A stretch of 64,000 nt of DNA, from NCBI RefSeq assembly GCF_004801285.1, contig NZ_SSNY01000005.1, forward strand, positions 248,001-312,000, read 5' to 3'. The position numbers were made by a program, and so were the translations under genes. Positions within the stretch are counted from its first letter, which is position 1. Every line of letters begins with the position of its first letter. Shown here in pieces: positions 56,276 through 64,000 of this stretch. The stretch is from Ollibium composti. GTDB taxonomy: Bacteria; Pseudomonadota; Alphaproteobacteria; Rhizobiales; Rhizobiaceae. The notes under the pieces are model-generated. The model did no database searches. It saw only the letters and a list, made by a program, of their open reading frames with translations, and was not told the DNA's origin.

Positions 56276-56303
56276 CTTATCAATACCTGAATACATCAGT
56301 CAA
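56276..56303 (-). promoter_or_regulatory. Putative fbpA promoter
   Basis: On the minus strand TTGACT (56298-56303) and GATAAG (56276-56281) are separated by 16 bases. The expected transcript start is near 56269, giving a 5' leader of about 34 bases, which contains a palindrome CACGCC/GGCGTG at 56250-56267. The operator at 56288-56302 overlaps the -35 element and spacer. Confidence 0.6.
56288..56302. promoter_or_regulatory. Candidate RirA iron-responsive operator
   Basis: TGAATACATCAGTCA fits the rhizobial iron-responsive operator form TGA-N9-TCA bound by the Fe-S repressor RirA. Its location between the -35 and -10 elements of the fbpA promoter fits repression under iron sufficiency. The motif is short, so position and gene function carry most of the weight. 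Confidence 0.6.
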
Positions 56304-56645
56304 GATTATCTTGCGGGCATCCGGTCAGCCGCCGAGGGAGACTGGTCGTGGCGAAGATCGCCATAAATCGCCGTACGTGTTCTCATTCCTGACGGCTGCT
56401 GCCAAATGGAACAAAAGCCTTGCGCGCCGCCGCAAAATTAGGGCGAACAGGCGCAAACCGAACGATGATCAACGGCTTGCGGGCCAAGTCTGTGGCCGTT
56501 TCCCCGACAATTTCGACTGTATAGCGCCGTCACTTTCCTGTAGAAGGCGCCCTTCGCCAATCACGGCGATTTGAATGCCGTCGCGCACAACCCATATGAC
56601 CGCGACGTGTGCATGGCCATTGGGGCCACTCAACGGACAATAACG
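56304..56645. other. Divergent intergenic region, fbpA to RND adaptor
   Basis: Together with the fbpA leader this 410-base gap is the longest gene-free stretch in the window. Beyond the fbpA promoter I see no convincing coding frame, tRNA or riboswitch. The promoter for the efflux genes must lie here, but no clear -35/-10 pair or repressor palindrome stands out; TATAGC at 56519-56524 is a weak -10 candidate. No TetR-type or MarR-type regulator gene adjoins the pump. Confidence 0.5.
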
Positions 56646-57800
56646 ATGTCGAAATTCAGGTTTCACAAGCTTGCGGCCATTGTGGTGCTCATCGGCTTCG
56701 CTGCCTGGGTCGCCACCGGCACGTTCTCCTCCGTCGGCAGCGCCGCCGGCGGTGACGAGCAGAAGGCCGCCGAGGGCAGCCAGAAGGCAGAGCAGCCGAA
56801 GGCCGAGGAGGCGCCGGCGCGCATCGTCAAGGTGGTCAAGCCGCCGCGTGACGAACATGCCCGCGCCATCCGCATCTCGGGTCTGACCGAAGCCGACAAG
56901 CGTGCCGTTCTGGCGACGCGCGTCGGTGGCATCATCGACAAGCTGCCGGTCAAGCAGGGCGACCGCGTCAAGACCGGCGACCTCATCCTCATGCTTGCCG
57001 CCGAGGAGAAGATTTCGGCCGTCGACAACGCCAAGGCCCTGCTTGCCCAGCGCCAGGCCGAACTCAGTGCCGCTGAGCGACTGGCCAAGAGCGGCAACCT
57101 GCCGAAGCTGCAGCTCGATACGGCGCGCTCCAACCTCGCCGCCGCGCAGTCCGGGCTCGATGCCGCCGCAGCCGAACTCGACCGCAACGAGGTCAAGGCG
57201 CCGTTCAACGGCGTCGTCGACCGTATCCCGGTCGAACTCGGCAGCGCCGTCATGCAGGGCGGCGAGGTTGCCACCATCCTGGCGCTCGACCCGGTCATCG
57301 CCCGCGGCGAGGTGAGCGAGCGCGACCTCGGCTACCTCAAGATCGGCGACAAGGCGGCCGTGCGCCTGGTCAGCGGCCGCACGGCCGAGGGCACCGTGCG
57401 CTACATCAGCCGCGACGCCTCGTCGGCGACGCGCACTTTCCGCGTCGAGGTTGCCATTCCCAATGCCGATGGTTCCATTCCCGCCGGCATGACCGCCGAG
57501 ATCACGCTTTCGGCCGAGCCGACCGATGCCGTGGTACTGCCGCGCTCCGTCGTCACGCTGGGCGACAAGGGCGACCTCGGCATCCGTGCCGTCGATCAAA
57601 ACAACAAGGTCGTCTTCTACCCGATCGACCTCGTCGACGACACGCCGAAGGGCCTCGTGCTGGGCGGCATTCCCGCCGACGCCAGGGTGATCGTCGCCGG
57701 CCAGGCGCTGGTCGCTGAGGGCGACGTGGTGCAGCCGGTCGAGGCTACGGCAGAAGAGATCAAGACGCTGGTCGGCGACGCGGCGGCCAGCACGCAATAA
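56646..57800 (+). CDS. RND efflux periplasmic adaptor subunit
   Basis: A 384-residue membrane fusion protein: an N-terminal anchor (about 8-28), a low-complexity Glu/Lys/Ala linker, then the biotinyl-lipoyl half, an alpha-hairpin (about 125-180, including AKALLAQRQAELSAAERLAKSG) and the second lipoyl half KAPFNGVVDRIPVELGSAV, followed by beta-barrel and MP domains. It would link the RND pump to an outer-membrane channel, which is not encoded nearby. The ATG of MSKFRF is the best start. The permease gene follows after 58 bases. Confidence 0.9.
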   Translation: MSKFRFHKLAAIVVLIGFAAWVATGTFSSVGSAAGGDEQKAAEGSQKAEQPKAEEAPARIVKVVKPPRDEHARAIRISGLTEADKRAVLATRVGGIIDKLPVKQGDRVKTGDLILMLAAEEKISAVDNAKALLAQRQAELSAAERLAKSGNLPKLQLDTARSNLAAAQSGLDAAAAELDRNEVKAPFNGVVDRIPVELGSAVMQGGEVATILALDPVIARGEVSERDLGYLKIGDKAAVRLVSGRTAEGTVRYISRDASSATRTFRVEVAIPNADGSIPAGMTAEITLSAEPTDAVVLPRSVVTLGDKGDLGIRAVDQNNKVVFYPIDLVDDTPKGLVLGGIPADARVIVAGQALVAEGDVVQPVEATAEEIKTLVGDAAASTQ

Positions 57801-57858
57801 ACCGAATCCAGAGTGACGCTCCGCTTGGACGAGCGTCGCTCTCAACCGGATCTGACCC

Positions 57859-60800
57859 ATGGATATCGTCAGACTTGCCATCCGCAACGCGCGGCTGACC
57901 ATCTCGGTCCTTTTGTTCCTGATCCTGGCGGGTGCGCTCGCCTACCAGTCGGTGCCGAAGGAGGCCGAGCCGGACGTTCCGATCCCGATGATGTATGTCA
58001 GCCTGGTCTACCAGGGCATCTCGCCGGAGGATTCGGAACGCCTGCTTCTTCGGCCGATGGAGACCAAGCTCAAGAGCCTGAAAGGGCTCAAGGAGATGCG
58101 TTCGGCCGCCTTCCAGGGCGGCGGCTACGTGCTGGTCGAGTTCGAGCCGTCGGTGGACCTGGCGACCGCCCTGCAGGACACACGCTCCAAGGTGCAGGAC
58201 GCCAAGGCCGACCTGCCGCAGGCGGCCGAGGAGCCGACCGTCAACGAGGTCAACGTCTCGGAATTCCCGGTGCTCGTCGTCACCTTGTCCGGCCATGTGC
58301 CGGAGCGGGTGCTGACGGCGGCCGCACGCGAGCTGCGCGACCGCATCGAGGAGGTGCCGGGCGTGCTCGAGGGCGACTTGCAGGGCGCCCGCGACGATCT
58401 CGTCGAAGTGGTGGTCGATCCGGTCAAGCTGTCGTCCTACGGGCTGCAACTCGACCAGCTCATGCAGGGCGTCGGCGCATCGAACAGCCTTGTCGCTGCC
58501 GGCAACATCGAGGGCTCGGAGGGCAAGTACGCCGTCAAGGTGCCGTCGCTGATCGAGACGCCGGAAGATGTCGCCAACCTGCCGGTCATCGCCGGGCCGA
58601 ACGCAGTGGTGCAGGCCAAGGACATCGCCACTATCCGCTCGACCTTCAAGGACGCCGAGACGATCACGCGCCTCGACGGCAAGCCGGCCATCGCCATCGA
58701 GGTGAAGAAGCGCATCGGCGCCAACATCGTCCAGACGATCGAGGGCGCCAAGGCCGTCGCCGACGCTTTCGTCAAGACCGCGCCGCAGGGGATGGAAGTC
58801 ACCTACACGCAGGACAAGTCGGTCTTTGTCAACCAGCTGCTGACCGACCTGCAGAACCATGTGATGATCGCCGTCATCCTGGTCTTCATCGTCATCCTCT
58901 ATGCGCTGTCGGGCCGCGCCTCGCTGCTGATCGGGCTGGCGATCCCGTCATCCTTCCTGATGGGCATATTGATGCTCACCCTGATGGGCTTCACCATCAA
59001 CATGATCGTGCTCTTCTCGCTCATCCTGGCGGTCGGCATGCTGGTGGACGACGCCATCATCGTCACCGAATTCGCCGAGCGGCGCATGGGCGAGGGCATG
59101 CCGCGCGAGGAAGCCTTCGCGCTGGCCGCCAAGCGCATGGCCGGCCCCGTCATCGCCGCCACCATGACGCGCATCGCCGCCTTCTCGCCGCTGCTGTTCT
59201 GGCCGGGCATCGTCGGCGACTTCATGAAGTATCTGCCGATCACGCTGATCGTGACGCTGGCGGCCTCGATGCTCTATGCGCTTGTGTTCACGCCGACGCT
59301 GGGCGCCAAGTTCGCCAAGGCACCGGCGCATGGCGAGGAAGAGCACCGCGACGGCCTCTACATGGCCGTGGTCAAGCAGGCGGTGCGCTTCCCGATCACG
59401 GTCTGCGTGCTCACGGTGGCGTTGCTGGTCGGCGTCTTCATGGCCTATGGCAAGTATGGCGCGGGCGTCGAGTTCTTCCCCAATGTCGAGCCCGACTACG
59501 GCCTGCTCTACGTCCATGCGCGCGGCAACCTGTCGCTCGCCGAGATGGACGCTGCGACGAAGACGGCGGAGGACAGGCTGCTCGGCTGGCCGGGCGTGAA
59601 GTCGGTCTATACGCGCGTCGGCAAGACGCAAGGAGGCGGCGCCGACATTCCCGAGGACGTCGTCGGCGTCATCCAGTACGAATTCGTCGACTGGCGCGAG
59701 CGCAAGCCCGCCAACCAGATCCTCGACGACCTGCGCAAGGCGATGGCCGGCATTCCGGGCGTCGACGTCGAGGTGCGCGTGCCGGAGGCCGGTCCGCCGA
59801 CCGGCAAGGCGATCCAGATCCGCCTCTCCGCCGCCAACCCTGAAGGGCTGGACAAGGTGGCACGGAAGGTCGCGGCGGGCATCGCCAAGGTTCCCGGCGT
59901 CATCGACATTTCCGACGGCTTGCCGCCGCCCGGCATCGACTGGGCGCTCGAGGTCGATCGTGCCAAGGCCGCGCAGTACGGCATCAGCCCGAATGCGGTC
60001 GGCAATGTCGTGCAGCTCGTGACCAACGGGCTGAAATTGTCCGAGTACCGGCCGGCCGGTGCCGACGACGCCGTCGATATCCGGCTCAGGCTGCCCGAGG
60101 ACCGGCGAACGCTGTCGACGCTCGACGAGTTGCGCGTGCAGACCAGCCAGGGTTCGGTGCCGATCTCCAACTTCGTCATCCGCAAGCCGGAGGCCAGCGT
60201 CGGCATCCTGAACCGCATCGACGGGGCGCGTACCGTCGTGGTGCAGGCGAACGTCGCCGGCGACAAGCAGGTGGCGGCCGTGCAGGCCGAGGTCACCAAG
60301 GCGGTGGCCGACATGGGCCTGCCGGAAGGCGTGCGCTGGAAGCTTGCCGGTTCGAACGAGGACAGCGCGGAGGCGTCCGCCTTCCTGTCGAAGGCGTTCG
60401 GCGCGGCGATCTTCCTGATCTTCCTGGTGCTGCTCGCCCAGTTCAACAAGTTCACCAGCGTGTGGCTGGTGCTGTCCTGCGTCGTCATGGCGACGATCGG
60501 CGTGTTCCTCGGCCTGCTCCTGACAGGCGAGGCCTTCGGCATCGTCATGTCGGGCATCGGCGTGATCGCGCTGGCCGGCGTGGTGGTGAACAACAACATC
60601 GTGCTGATCGACACCTACGACCGGTTGCGGGAAGAAGGCTGGGACAAGATGGAGGCGGTGCTGCAGACCTGCCGCGAGCGCGCCCGTCCCGTCGTGCTGA
60701 CGGCGGTGTCGGCGATCCTCGGTGTGCTGCCGATCGCCTTCGGCCTCGGGCTGGAGATCTTCCACCACGAGACGACGATCAATGCGCCGTCGACGCAATG

Positions 60801-61038
60801 GTGGATCTCGCTGTCCTCGGCGATCGTCTTCGGCCTGTCCTTCGCCACGGTGCTGACGCTGATCGTGACGCCGTCAATGCTGATGGTGTTCACACGCGCC
60901 AAGCGCAAGGAAGGCGAGCGGGGCAGTCTGTGGAGCCGGCTGTTCAGGCGCGGCAAGGGGGCGGTTTCGACCGCGCCTGAAGAAGCGCAGGAGTCTGCGG
61001 GCGAGCCGGCTTCGGCCTTCCCCAAGGCCGCGGAATAG
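57859..61038 (+). CDS. RND efflux permease (HAE-type)
   Basis: A 1059-residue proton-driven efflux pump with 12 spans and two large periplasmic loops. The TM4 proton-relay pair Asp397/Asp398 is in GMLVDDAIIVTEFAERR. The signatures ALSGRASLLIGLAIPSSFLMG, MSGIGVIALAGVVVNNNIVLIDTYDRLREEG and the start NARLTISVLLFLILAGALAY are those of AcrB/HAE1 relatives. The substrate is unknown. The C-terminal tail is Glu/Ala-rich. A strong intrinsic hairpin follows 25 bases after the stop codon. Confidence 0.93.
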   Translation: MDIVRLAIRNARLTISVLLFLILAGALAYQSVPKEAEPDVPIPMMYVSLVYQGISPEDSERLLLRPMETKLKSLKGLKEMRSAAFQGGGYVLVEFEPSVDLATALQDTRSKVQDAKADLPQAAEEPTVNEVNVSEFPVLVVTLSGHVPERVLTAAARELRDRIEEVPGVLEGDLQGARDDLVEVVVDPVKLSSYGLQLDQLMQGVGASNSLVAAGNIEGSEGKYAVKVPSLIETPEDVANLPVIAGPNAVVQAKDIATIRSTFKDAETITRLDGKPAIAIEVKKRIGANIVQTIEGAKAVADAFVKTAPQGMEVTYTQDKSVFVNQLLTDLQNHVMIAVILVFIVILYALSGRASLLIGLAIPSSFLMGILMLTLMGFTINMIVLFSLILAVGMLVDDAIIVTEFAERRMGEGMPREEAFALAAKRMAGPVIAATMTRIAAFSPLLFWPGIVGDFMKYLPITLIVTLAASMLYALVFTPTLGAKFAKAPAHGEEEHRDGLYMAVVKQAVRFPITVCVLTVALLVGVFMAYGKYGAGVEFFPNVEPDYGLLYVHARGNLSLAEMDAATKTAEDRLLGWPGVKSVYTRVGKTQGGGADIPEDVVGVIQYEFVDWRERKPANQILDDLRKAMAGIPGVDVEVRVPEAGPPTGKAIQIRLSAANPEGLDKVARKVAAGIAKVPGVIDISDGLPPPGIDWALEVDRAKAAQYGISPNAVGNVVQLVTNGLKLSEYRPAGADDAVDIRLRLPEDRRTLSTLDELRVQTSQGSVPISNFVIRKPEASVGILNRIDGARTVVVQANVAGDKQVAAVQAEVTKAVADMGLPEGVRWKLAGSNEDSAEASAFLSKAFGAAIFLIFLVLLAQFNKFTSVWLVLSCVVMATIGVFLGLLLTGEAFGIVMSGIGVIALAGVVVNNNIVLIDTYDRLREEGWDKMEAVLQTCRERARPVVLTAVSAILGVLPIAFGLGLEIFHHETTINAPSTQWWISLSSAIVFGLSFATVLTLIVTPSMLMVFTRAKRKEGERGSLWSRLFRRGKGAVSTAPEEAQESAGEPASAFPKAAE

Positions 61039-61062
61039 ACGCTTGAGCTTCTTGATAGACAG

Positions 61063-61091
61063 GGCCGTCCGGGAACTCCCGGACGGCCTTT
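61063..61091 (+). terminator. Intrinsic terminator after the RND genes
   Basis: A perfect 11-bp stem GGCCGTCCGGG/CCCGGACGGCC with the tetraloop AACT is followed by TTTCGC. It separates the efflux operon from the DUF3309 gene, 44 bases further on. Confidence 0.8.
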
Positions 61092-61134
61092 CGCATTGTT
61101 GTGCCATTGCAACACTTCAAGCGAGGGCCTTTCA

Positions 61135-61293
61135 ATGACGCTCAGCACCCTTCTCATCATCATTTTGATCCTGATCCTGATCGGCGCGGTGCCGAGCTGG
61201 CCCTATTCGCGCGGCTGGGGCTATGGCCCGTCCGGTATCGTCGGCGTCATCCTGGTGATCGTCATCGTCCTGCTTCTGATGGGCCGGATATGA
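61135..61293 (+). CDS. DUF3309-family small hydrophobic protein
   Basis: A 52-residue protein of the DUF3309 family: two hydrophobic segments (TLLIIILILILIGAVPSW and GIVGVILVIVIVLLLMG) joined by the conserved loop PYSRGWGYGPSG. Such peptides are frequent in Rhizobiales and their role is unknown; a stress or membrane-associated function has been suggested but not shown. The ATG of MTLSTLL has GAGGGC upstream. It is bounded by two terminators and so is a single-gene unit. Confidence 0.85.
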   Translation: MTLSTLLIIILILILIGAVPSWPYSRGWGYGPSGIVGVILVIVIVLLLMGRI

Positions 61294-61314
61294 CCGGCTG
61301 CTTCGACCGGATCG

Positions 61315-61349
61315 AAAGGCGGCGCGAGCCGGGCTTGCGCCGCCTTTTT
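61315..61349 (+). terminator. Intrinsic terminator after the DUF3309 gene
   Basis: Stem GGCGGCGC/GCGCCGCC preceded by AAA and followed by TTTTT, the canonical rho-independent form. The A-run on the 5' side also makes it active on the minus strand, which suits the convergent epimerase gene ending at 61355. Confidence 0.88.
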
Positions 61350-61354
61350 GCTGC

Positions 61355-62320
61355 TCAGGCGGCTCGCGCGGGGTAGTCGATTCCGTCGACCTCTATGCCG
61401 AGGTCGACCAGCGCCGCCGCTACCGCCTGCTCCAGAGGCGTGTGCGGGACCGGCCCGATGATGCCTTCCAGCCGATCGGAGACCAGCCTGTGCTCCTCGA
61501 AGCGCAGGTAGGACATCGAGACGAGCGCTCGCCACATCGGCACGAACGGGCCGCCGGCGCGCAGCACCCACCACGGCAGCGCGGATAGTTTCAGCGGCCG
61601 TCCGACCGCCTGCTCCATCGCCGCCTTCATCTCGAGATCGGTGACCGGGTGACCGGGGAAATGCAGCGCCTCGTAGGCGCCGAGCCTGTCGAGGTTTTCG
61701 GCCAGCGCGACGAAGGCGTTCGCCAGGTCCGGCAGGTAGGTCCATTCGTGCACCAGATCGACCGGCCCGGCGGCGGTGTAGGTGCCCTTGGTCACCTTGG
61801 ACGCCATCACCGTGTCGAACCAGCCGCCGGTGCCGGTGCCGCCGAAGAAGTCGCCGGCCCTGAGCAGGACGGTGCGGACGCGGCCCGCTTCCGCCTCGGC
61901 GCGGAACAGCGCTTCCATGGCGACGCGGATGCGGCCCTTTTCAGTAGTCGGCAGGAACGGCGTGTCTTCCTTCAGCAATGGCGGCATCGGCTGGCCGAAA
62001 TTGTAGATGGTGCCGGGAAAGAGATGCAGTGCGCCATTCGCGCGGCAGGCCGCCATGACGTTTTCAGCCATGGGCAGGGCCGTGCTCCAGTCGGAATAGA
62101 CGGGATTCAGCCCGTTGAAGACGATGTCGGCGCCCGCCGTCGCGGCGATCAGGCCGGCACGATCCAGCGCATCGGCTGCCACAGCGGTCGCCTTCCCGAG
62201 TTCCCAAGGCAGCTTGCCGCTGCGGGTAACGGCCCTGACGTCATAGCCGGCTTCGATGAAGGCTTTGGCGACGACGCGGCCGAGCCGGCCGTTGGCGCCG
62301 AGGATGACGATGCTGGTCAT
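61355..62320 (-). CDS. NAD(P)-dependent epimerase/dehydratase-like protein
   Basis: A 321-residue short-chain dehydrogenase of the extended (atypical) type. The nucleotide loop is VILGANGRLGRVVA (about 5-18), with FNGLNPVYSDW and LFPGTIYNFGQPMPP lining the active site and YNF in place of the YxxxK motif of classical SDRs. It is divergent from a LysR gene across a 99-base region holding two palindromes, so it is likely the target of that regulator. The substrate is unknown. Confidence 0.85.
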   Translation of the reverse strand: MTSIVILGANGRLGRVVAKAFIEAGYDVRAVTRSGKLPWELGKATAVAADALDRAGLIAATAGADIVFNGLNPVYSDWSTALPMAENVMAACRANGALHLFPGTIYNFGQPMPPLLKEDTPFLPTTEKGRIRVAMEALFRAEAEAGRVRTVLLRAGDFFGGTGTGGWFDTVMASKVTKGTYTAAGPVDLVHEWTYLPDLANAFVALAENLDRLGAYEALHFPGHPVTDLEMKAAMEQAVGRPLKLSALPWWVLRAGGPFVPMWRALVSMSYLRFEEHRLVSDRLEGIIGPVPHTPLEQAVAAALVDLGIEVDGIDYPARAA

Positions 62321-62385
62321 TTGCTTGCTCCGTACTTGTGTTGGGAGCCCAGATATGATCCCGTCGCCTATGAATGAAAATTGGC

Positions 62386-62417
62386 GAAGAATGATCTTCA
62401 GATATTCAATTATGAAT
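62386..62417. promoter_or_regulatory. Paired palindromes, likely LysR operator
   Basis: GAAGA-ATGA-TCTTC (62386-62399) and ATTCA-ATTA-TGAAT (62404-62417) are two dyads spaced by four bases just upstream of the LysR start and in the divergent gap to the epimerase. LysR regulators typically bind such dyads between divergent promoters. The second site is next to the start codon and would allow autorepression. Confidence 0.55.
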
Positions 62418-62419
62418 TG

Positions 62420-63307
62420 ATGCCCGATCTCGACTGGAACCTCATCAAGAGCTTCGTCGCCGTAGCGGAAGCGGGCAGCCTGTCCGCCGCGTCACGTCGG
62501 CTGGATGCCAGCCAGCCGACCCTCGGCCGTCATATCGCCGAGCTGGAGACGGCGCTGGGCGTCACGCTGTTCCGGCGCGGACGGCGCGGTTACCAGCTCA
62601 CGGAAGCGGGGGCTGTGCTCTACGAGCGCGGCAAGACGGTGTCGGACGAGGCGGCCGCCTTCTCCATGCTGGCGCTCGGCTCGGTCGAGGCGATCGAGGG
62701 CACGGTTCGCATCGCGGCGAGCGAGGTGGTGGCGGCCTATGTCCTGCCCGGCATCACGGCCCGCCTCGGCGTCGAGGAGCCCGGTATCGAGGTCGAGATC
62801 GTTGCCTCCAACCGGGTCGAGAACCTGCTGCGGCGCGACGCCGACATCGCCATCCGCATGGTGCGGCCGGTGCAGAACGAACTGGTGGCGCGCAAGGTGA
62901 CGGATATCCCGCTCTGCCTTGCGGCGGCCGGACCCTATCTGGACCGCAGCGGCCGCCCTCAGGTGCCGGCCGATCTGCGCGGCCACCGTCTGATCGGGTT
63001 CGACCGCAGCGACGAGATCGTCCGCGGTTTCGCCGGGTTCGGTCTGGTGCTGTCGCGCGGCGCGTTCGGCCTGCGCACCGACAATCAGATCGTGCTGTGG
63101 GAAGCGGTTCGTGCCGGAAACGGCATCGGCATCGGGCAGGAGCCGCTGGCCAGACGCGATCCAGCCGTCGAGATCGTGCTTCCCGGCCTGCCGCTGCCGG
63201 TGCTGCCAGTGTGGCTGGCCATGCACCGCGACGTGCGCACCAGCGTGCGCATACGCCGGGTGGCCGATTTTCTCCACGAGGAGCTGAAGCGCTACTCCGC
63301 CGGCTGA
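62420..63307 (+). CDS. LysR-family transcriptional regulator
   Basis: A 295-residue regulator with the winged helix-turn-helix DNA-binding domain (about 3-62, LDWNLIKSFVAVAEAGSLSAASRRL then QPTLGRHIAELETALGVTLFRR) and a LysR substrate-binding domain from about 90. The ATG of MPDLDW is the family-standard start; a TTG 39 bases upstream would add residues inside the operator palindrome. It is convergent with a partial MFS gene and overlaps it by 16 bases. Confidence 0.9.
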   Translation: MPDLDWNLIKSFVAVAEAGSLSAASRRLDASQPTLGRHIAELETALGVTLFRRGRRGYQLTEAGAVLYERGKTVSDEAAAFSMLALGSVEAIEGTVRIAASEVVAAYVLPGITARLGVEEPGIEVEIVASNRVENLLRRDADIAIRMVRPVQNELVARKVTDIPLCLAAAGPYLDRSGRPQVPADLRGHRLIGFDRSDEIVRGFAGFGLVLSRGAFGLRTDNQIVLWEAVRAGNGIGIGQEPLARRDPAVEIVLPGLPLPVLPVWLAMHRDVRTSVRIRRVADFLHEELKRYSAG

Positions 63308-64000
63308 GGCGCAAAGTCGGCGGTGTGTGCGAGGTTCGCCATCAGGCACACGATCACCAGGAAGCCGGCCAGCGCCATGAAGATCGGCGAAAAGCCGATG
63401 TGCTCGGCGGCGAAGCCGATCGCCGAAGGCGCGATCAGGATACCGGAGTAGCCCATGGTGGTGACGACGCTCATGCCGGTGCCCGAGGCCATCCCGGGCT
63501 GGTTGCCGCCGGCGGAAAAGGCGATCGGCACCATGTTAGCGATGCCCAGGCCGCAGAAGGCGAAGGCGGCGATGGCCAGCCAGGGCCAGGGAGACAGCGC
63601 CGCCACAAGCATGCCGCCGGCGGCAATCAGGCTCGACACGCGCAGCGTCGTCACGGCGCCGAAACGGTTGCGCACGCTGTCGCCGGCGAAGCGCATCAGC
63701 GACATGGCCGCCGAGAAGAAGGCGAAAGCCAGCCCCGCCGTGGCGAGGTCGGCGCCGAGTTCCTGCTGGAGATGCAGGGCCGCCCAATCGAGGATCGCGC
63801 CTTCGGGAATCATCGACAGCAGCGCCATCAGCCCGACCAGATAGACGGTGGCCGTGCGCGGCAGGGTGAACCTGTGATGTTCGTGGACGGCGGGTTTTGC
63901 CTCGGCAATCAGGTAGCGGGTGGCCGCCAGGAACAGGACGAGTGCCGCGGCGGTCACAAGCGCCGCATGGGCGACGTGGCCGAAGGCCTGGATGGTGATG
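63292..64000 (-). CDS. MFS transporter, partial
   Basis: The C-terminal 235 residues of a major facilitator protein; the frame is open to the window end (ITIQAFGHVAHAAL reads through to 64000), so the N-terminal part is missing. At least six spans are visible. The segment SAAMSLMRFAGDSVRNRFG is the central-loop region, and PEGAILDWAALHLQQELGAD is typical of the YfcJ/YbjJ-like fosmidomycin-resistance branch. The substrate is unknown. It overlaps the 3' end of the LysR gene by 16 bases. Confidence 0.82.
   Translation of the reverse strand, partial: ITIQAFGHVAHAALVTAAALVLFLAATRYLIAEAKPAVHEHHRFTLPRTATVYLVGLMALLSMIPEGAILDWAALHLQQELGADLATAGLAFAFFSAAMSLMRFAGDSVRNRFGAVTTLRVSSLIAAGGMLVAALSPWPWLAIAAFAFCGLGIANMVPIAFSAGGNQPGMASGTGMSVVTTMGYSGILIAPSAIGFAAEHIGFSPIFMALAGFLVIVCLMANLAHTADFAPQPAE

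Noticed and set aside
58948-60798. A 616-codon open frame opposite the RND permease.
   Set aside because: The plus-strand frame has all RND motifs over its full length; the opposite frame is Arg/His/Asp-rich with no known fold.

Overview
The window is 64 kb of GC-rich chromosomal DNA from an alphaproteobacterium of the order Rhizobiales, most likely Phyllobacteriaceae (Mesorhizobium-like). The evidence is the gene orders hemD-mitofilin-hemY, aroK-aroB-CBS protein, bolA-dnaJ-cobS-cobT, hisC-tyrC-DUF2125, ftsE-ftsX-ydcF-plsC and argH/tlpA-lptM-lysA-TIGR02302, the SAM-II riboswitch before metA, and the families of intergenic palindromes. I see no rRNA or tRNA genes, insertion sequences, prophage genes, CRISPR arrays or toxin-antitoxin pairs. 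This is core chromosome, and I do not see a large undescribed gene system. The novelty is in RNA control and in repeats at gene junctions.

Layout. 1-9.6 kb: 3' part of hemD with a mitofilin-like and a HemY-like membrane protein, a TerB protein, a glutamine amidotransferase, an MFS exporter, an acetylpolyamine amidohydrolase, an amidohydrolase and a TusA protein. 9.7-17 kb: an L,D-transpeptidase lipoprotein, accA, xerD with a small membrane protein, the shikimate genes aroK-aroB with a CBS protein, an AqpS-like channel and bolA. 17-23.7 kb: a J-domain protein and the cobalt chelatase genes cobS-cobT, a phytase-like secreted protein, and rpmB followed by a queuosine-precursor transporter and a spermidine-synthase-like protein. 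23.8-34.4 kb: DUF3108, EamA, cupin, gloB, a methyltransferase and an SbmA/YddA-type ABC protein. Then come metA (SAM-II controlled), hisC-tyrC, DUF2125 and a ChaC-like protein. 34.5-47.7 kb: an aldo/keto reductase, plsC, ydcF, ftsX, ftsE, hpt, a CpdR-like receiver, a VOC protein, TIGR02302, lysA, an LptM-like lipoprotein, argH and tlpA. 47.8-56.3 kb: two ABC importers facing each other, ugpBAEC for glycerol-3-phosphate and fbpABC for ferric iron. 56.6-64 kb: an RND efflux pair, a DUF3309 peptide, a divergent epimerase/LysR pair and a partial MFS gene.

Regulation readable from sequence. metA has a promoter, a SAM-II aptamer and an intrinsic terminator in its leader. The queuosine-precursor transporter has a preQ1-I-like pseudoknot whose A-rich tail runs into the start codon. 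The fbpA promoter carries a TGA-N9-TCA site of the RirA iron-responsive type. Convergent gene ends are filled with inverted or tandem repeats that probably act as two-way terminators. One repeat inside the ugp operon appears to provide the ribosome-binding site of ugpA.
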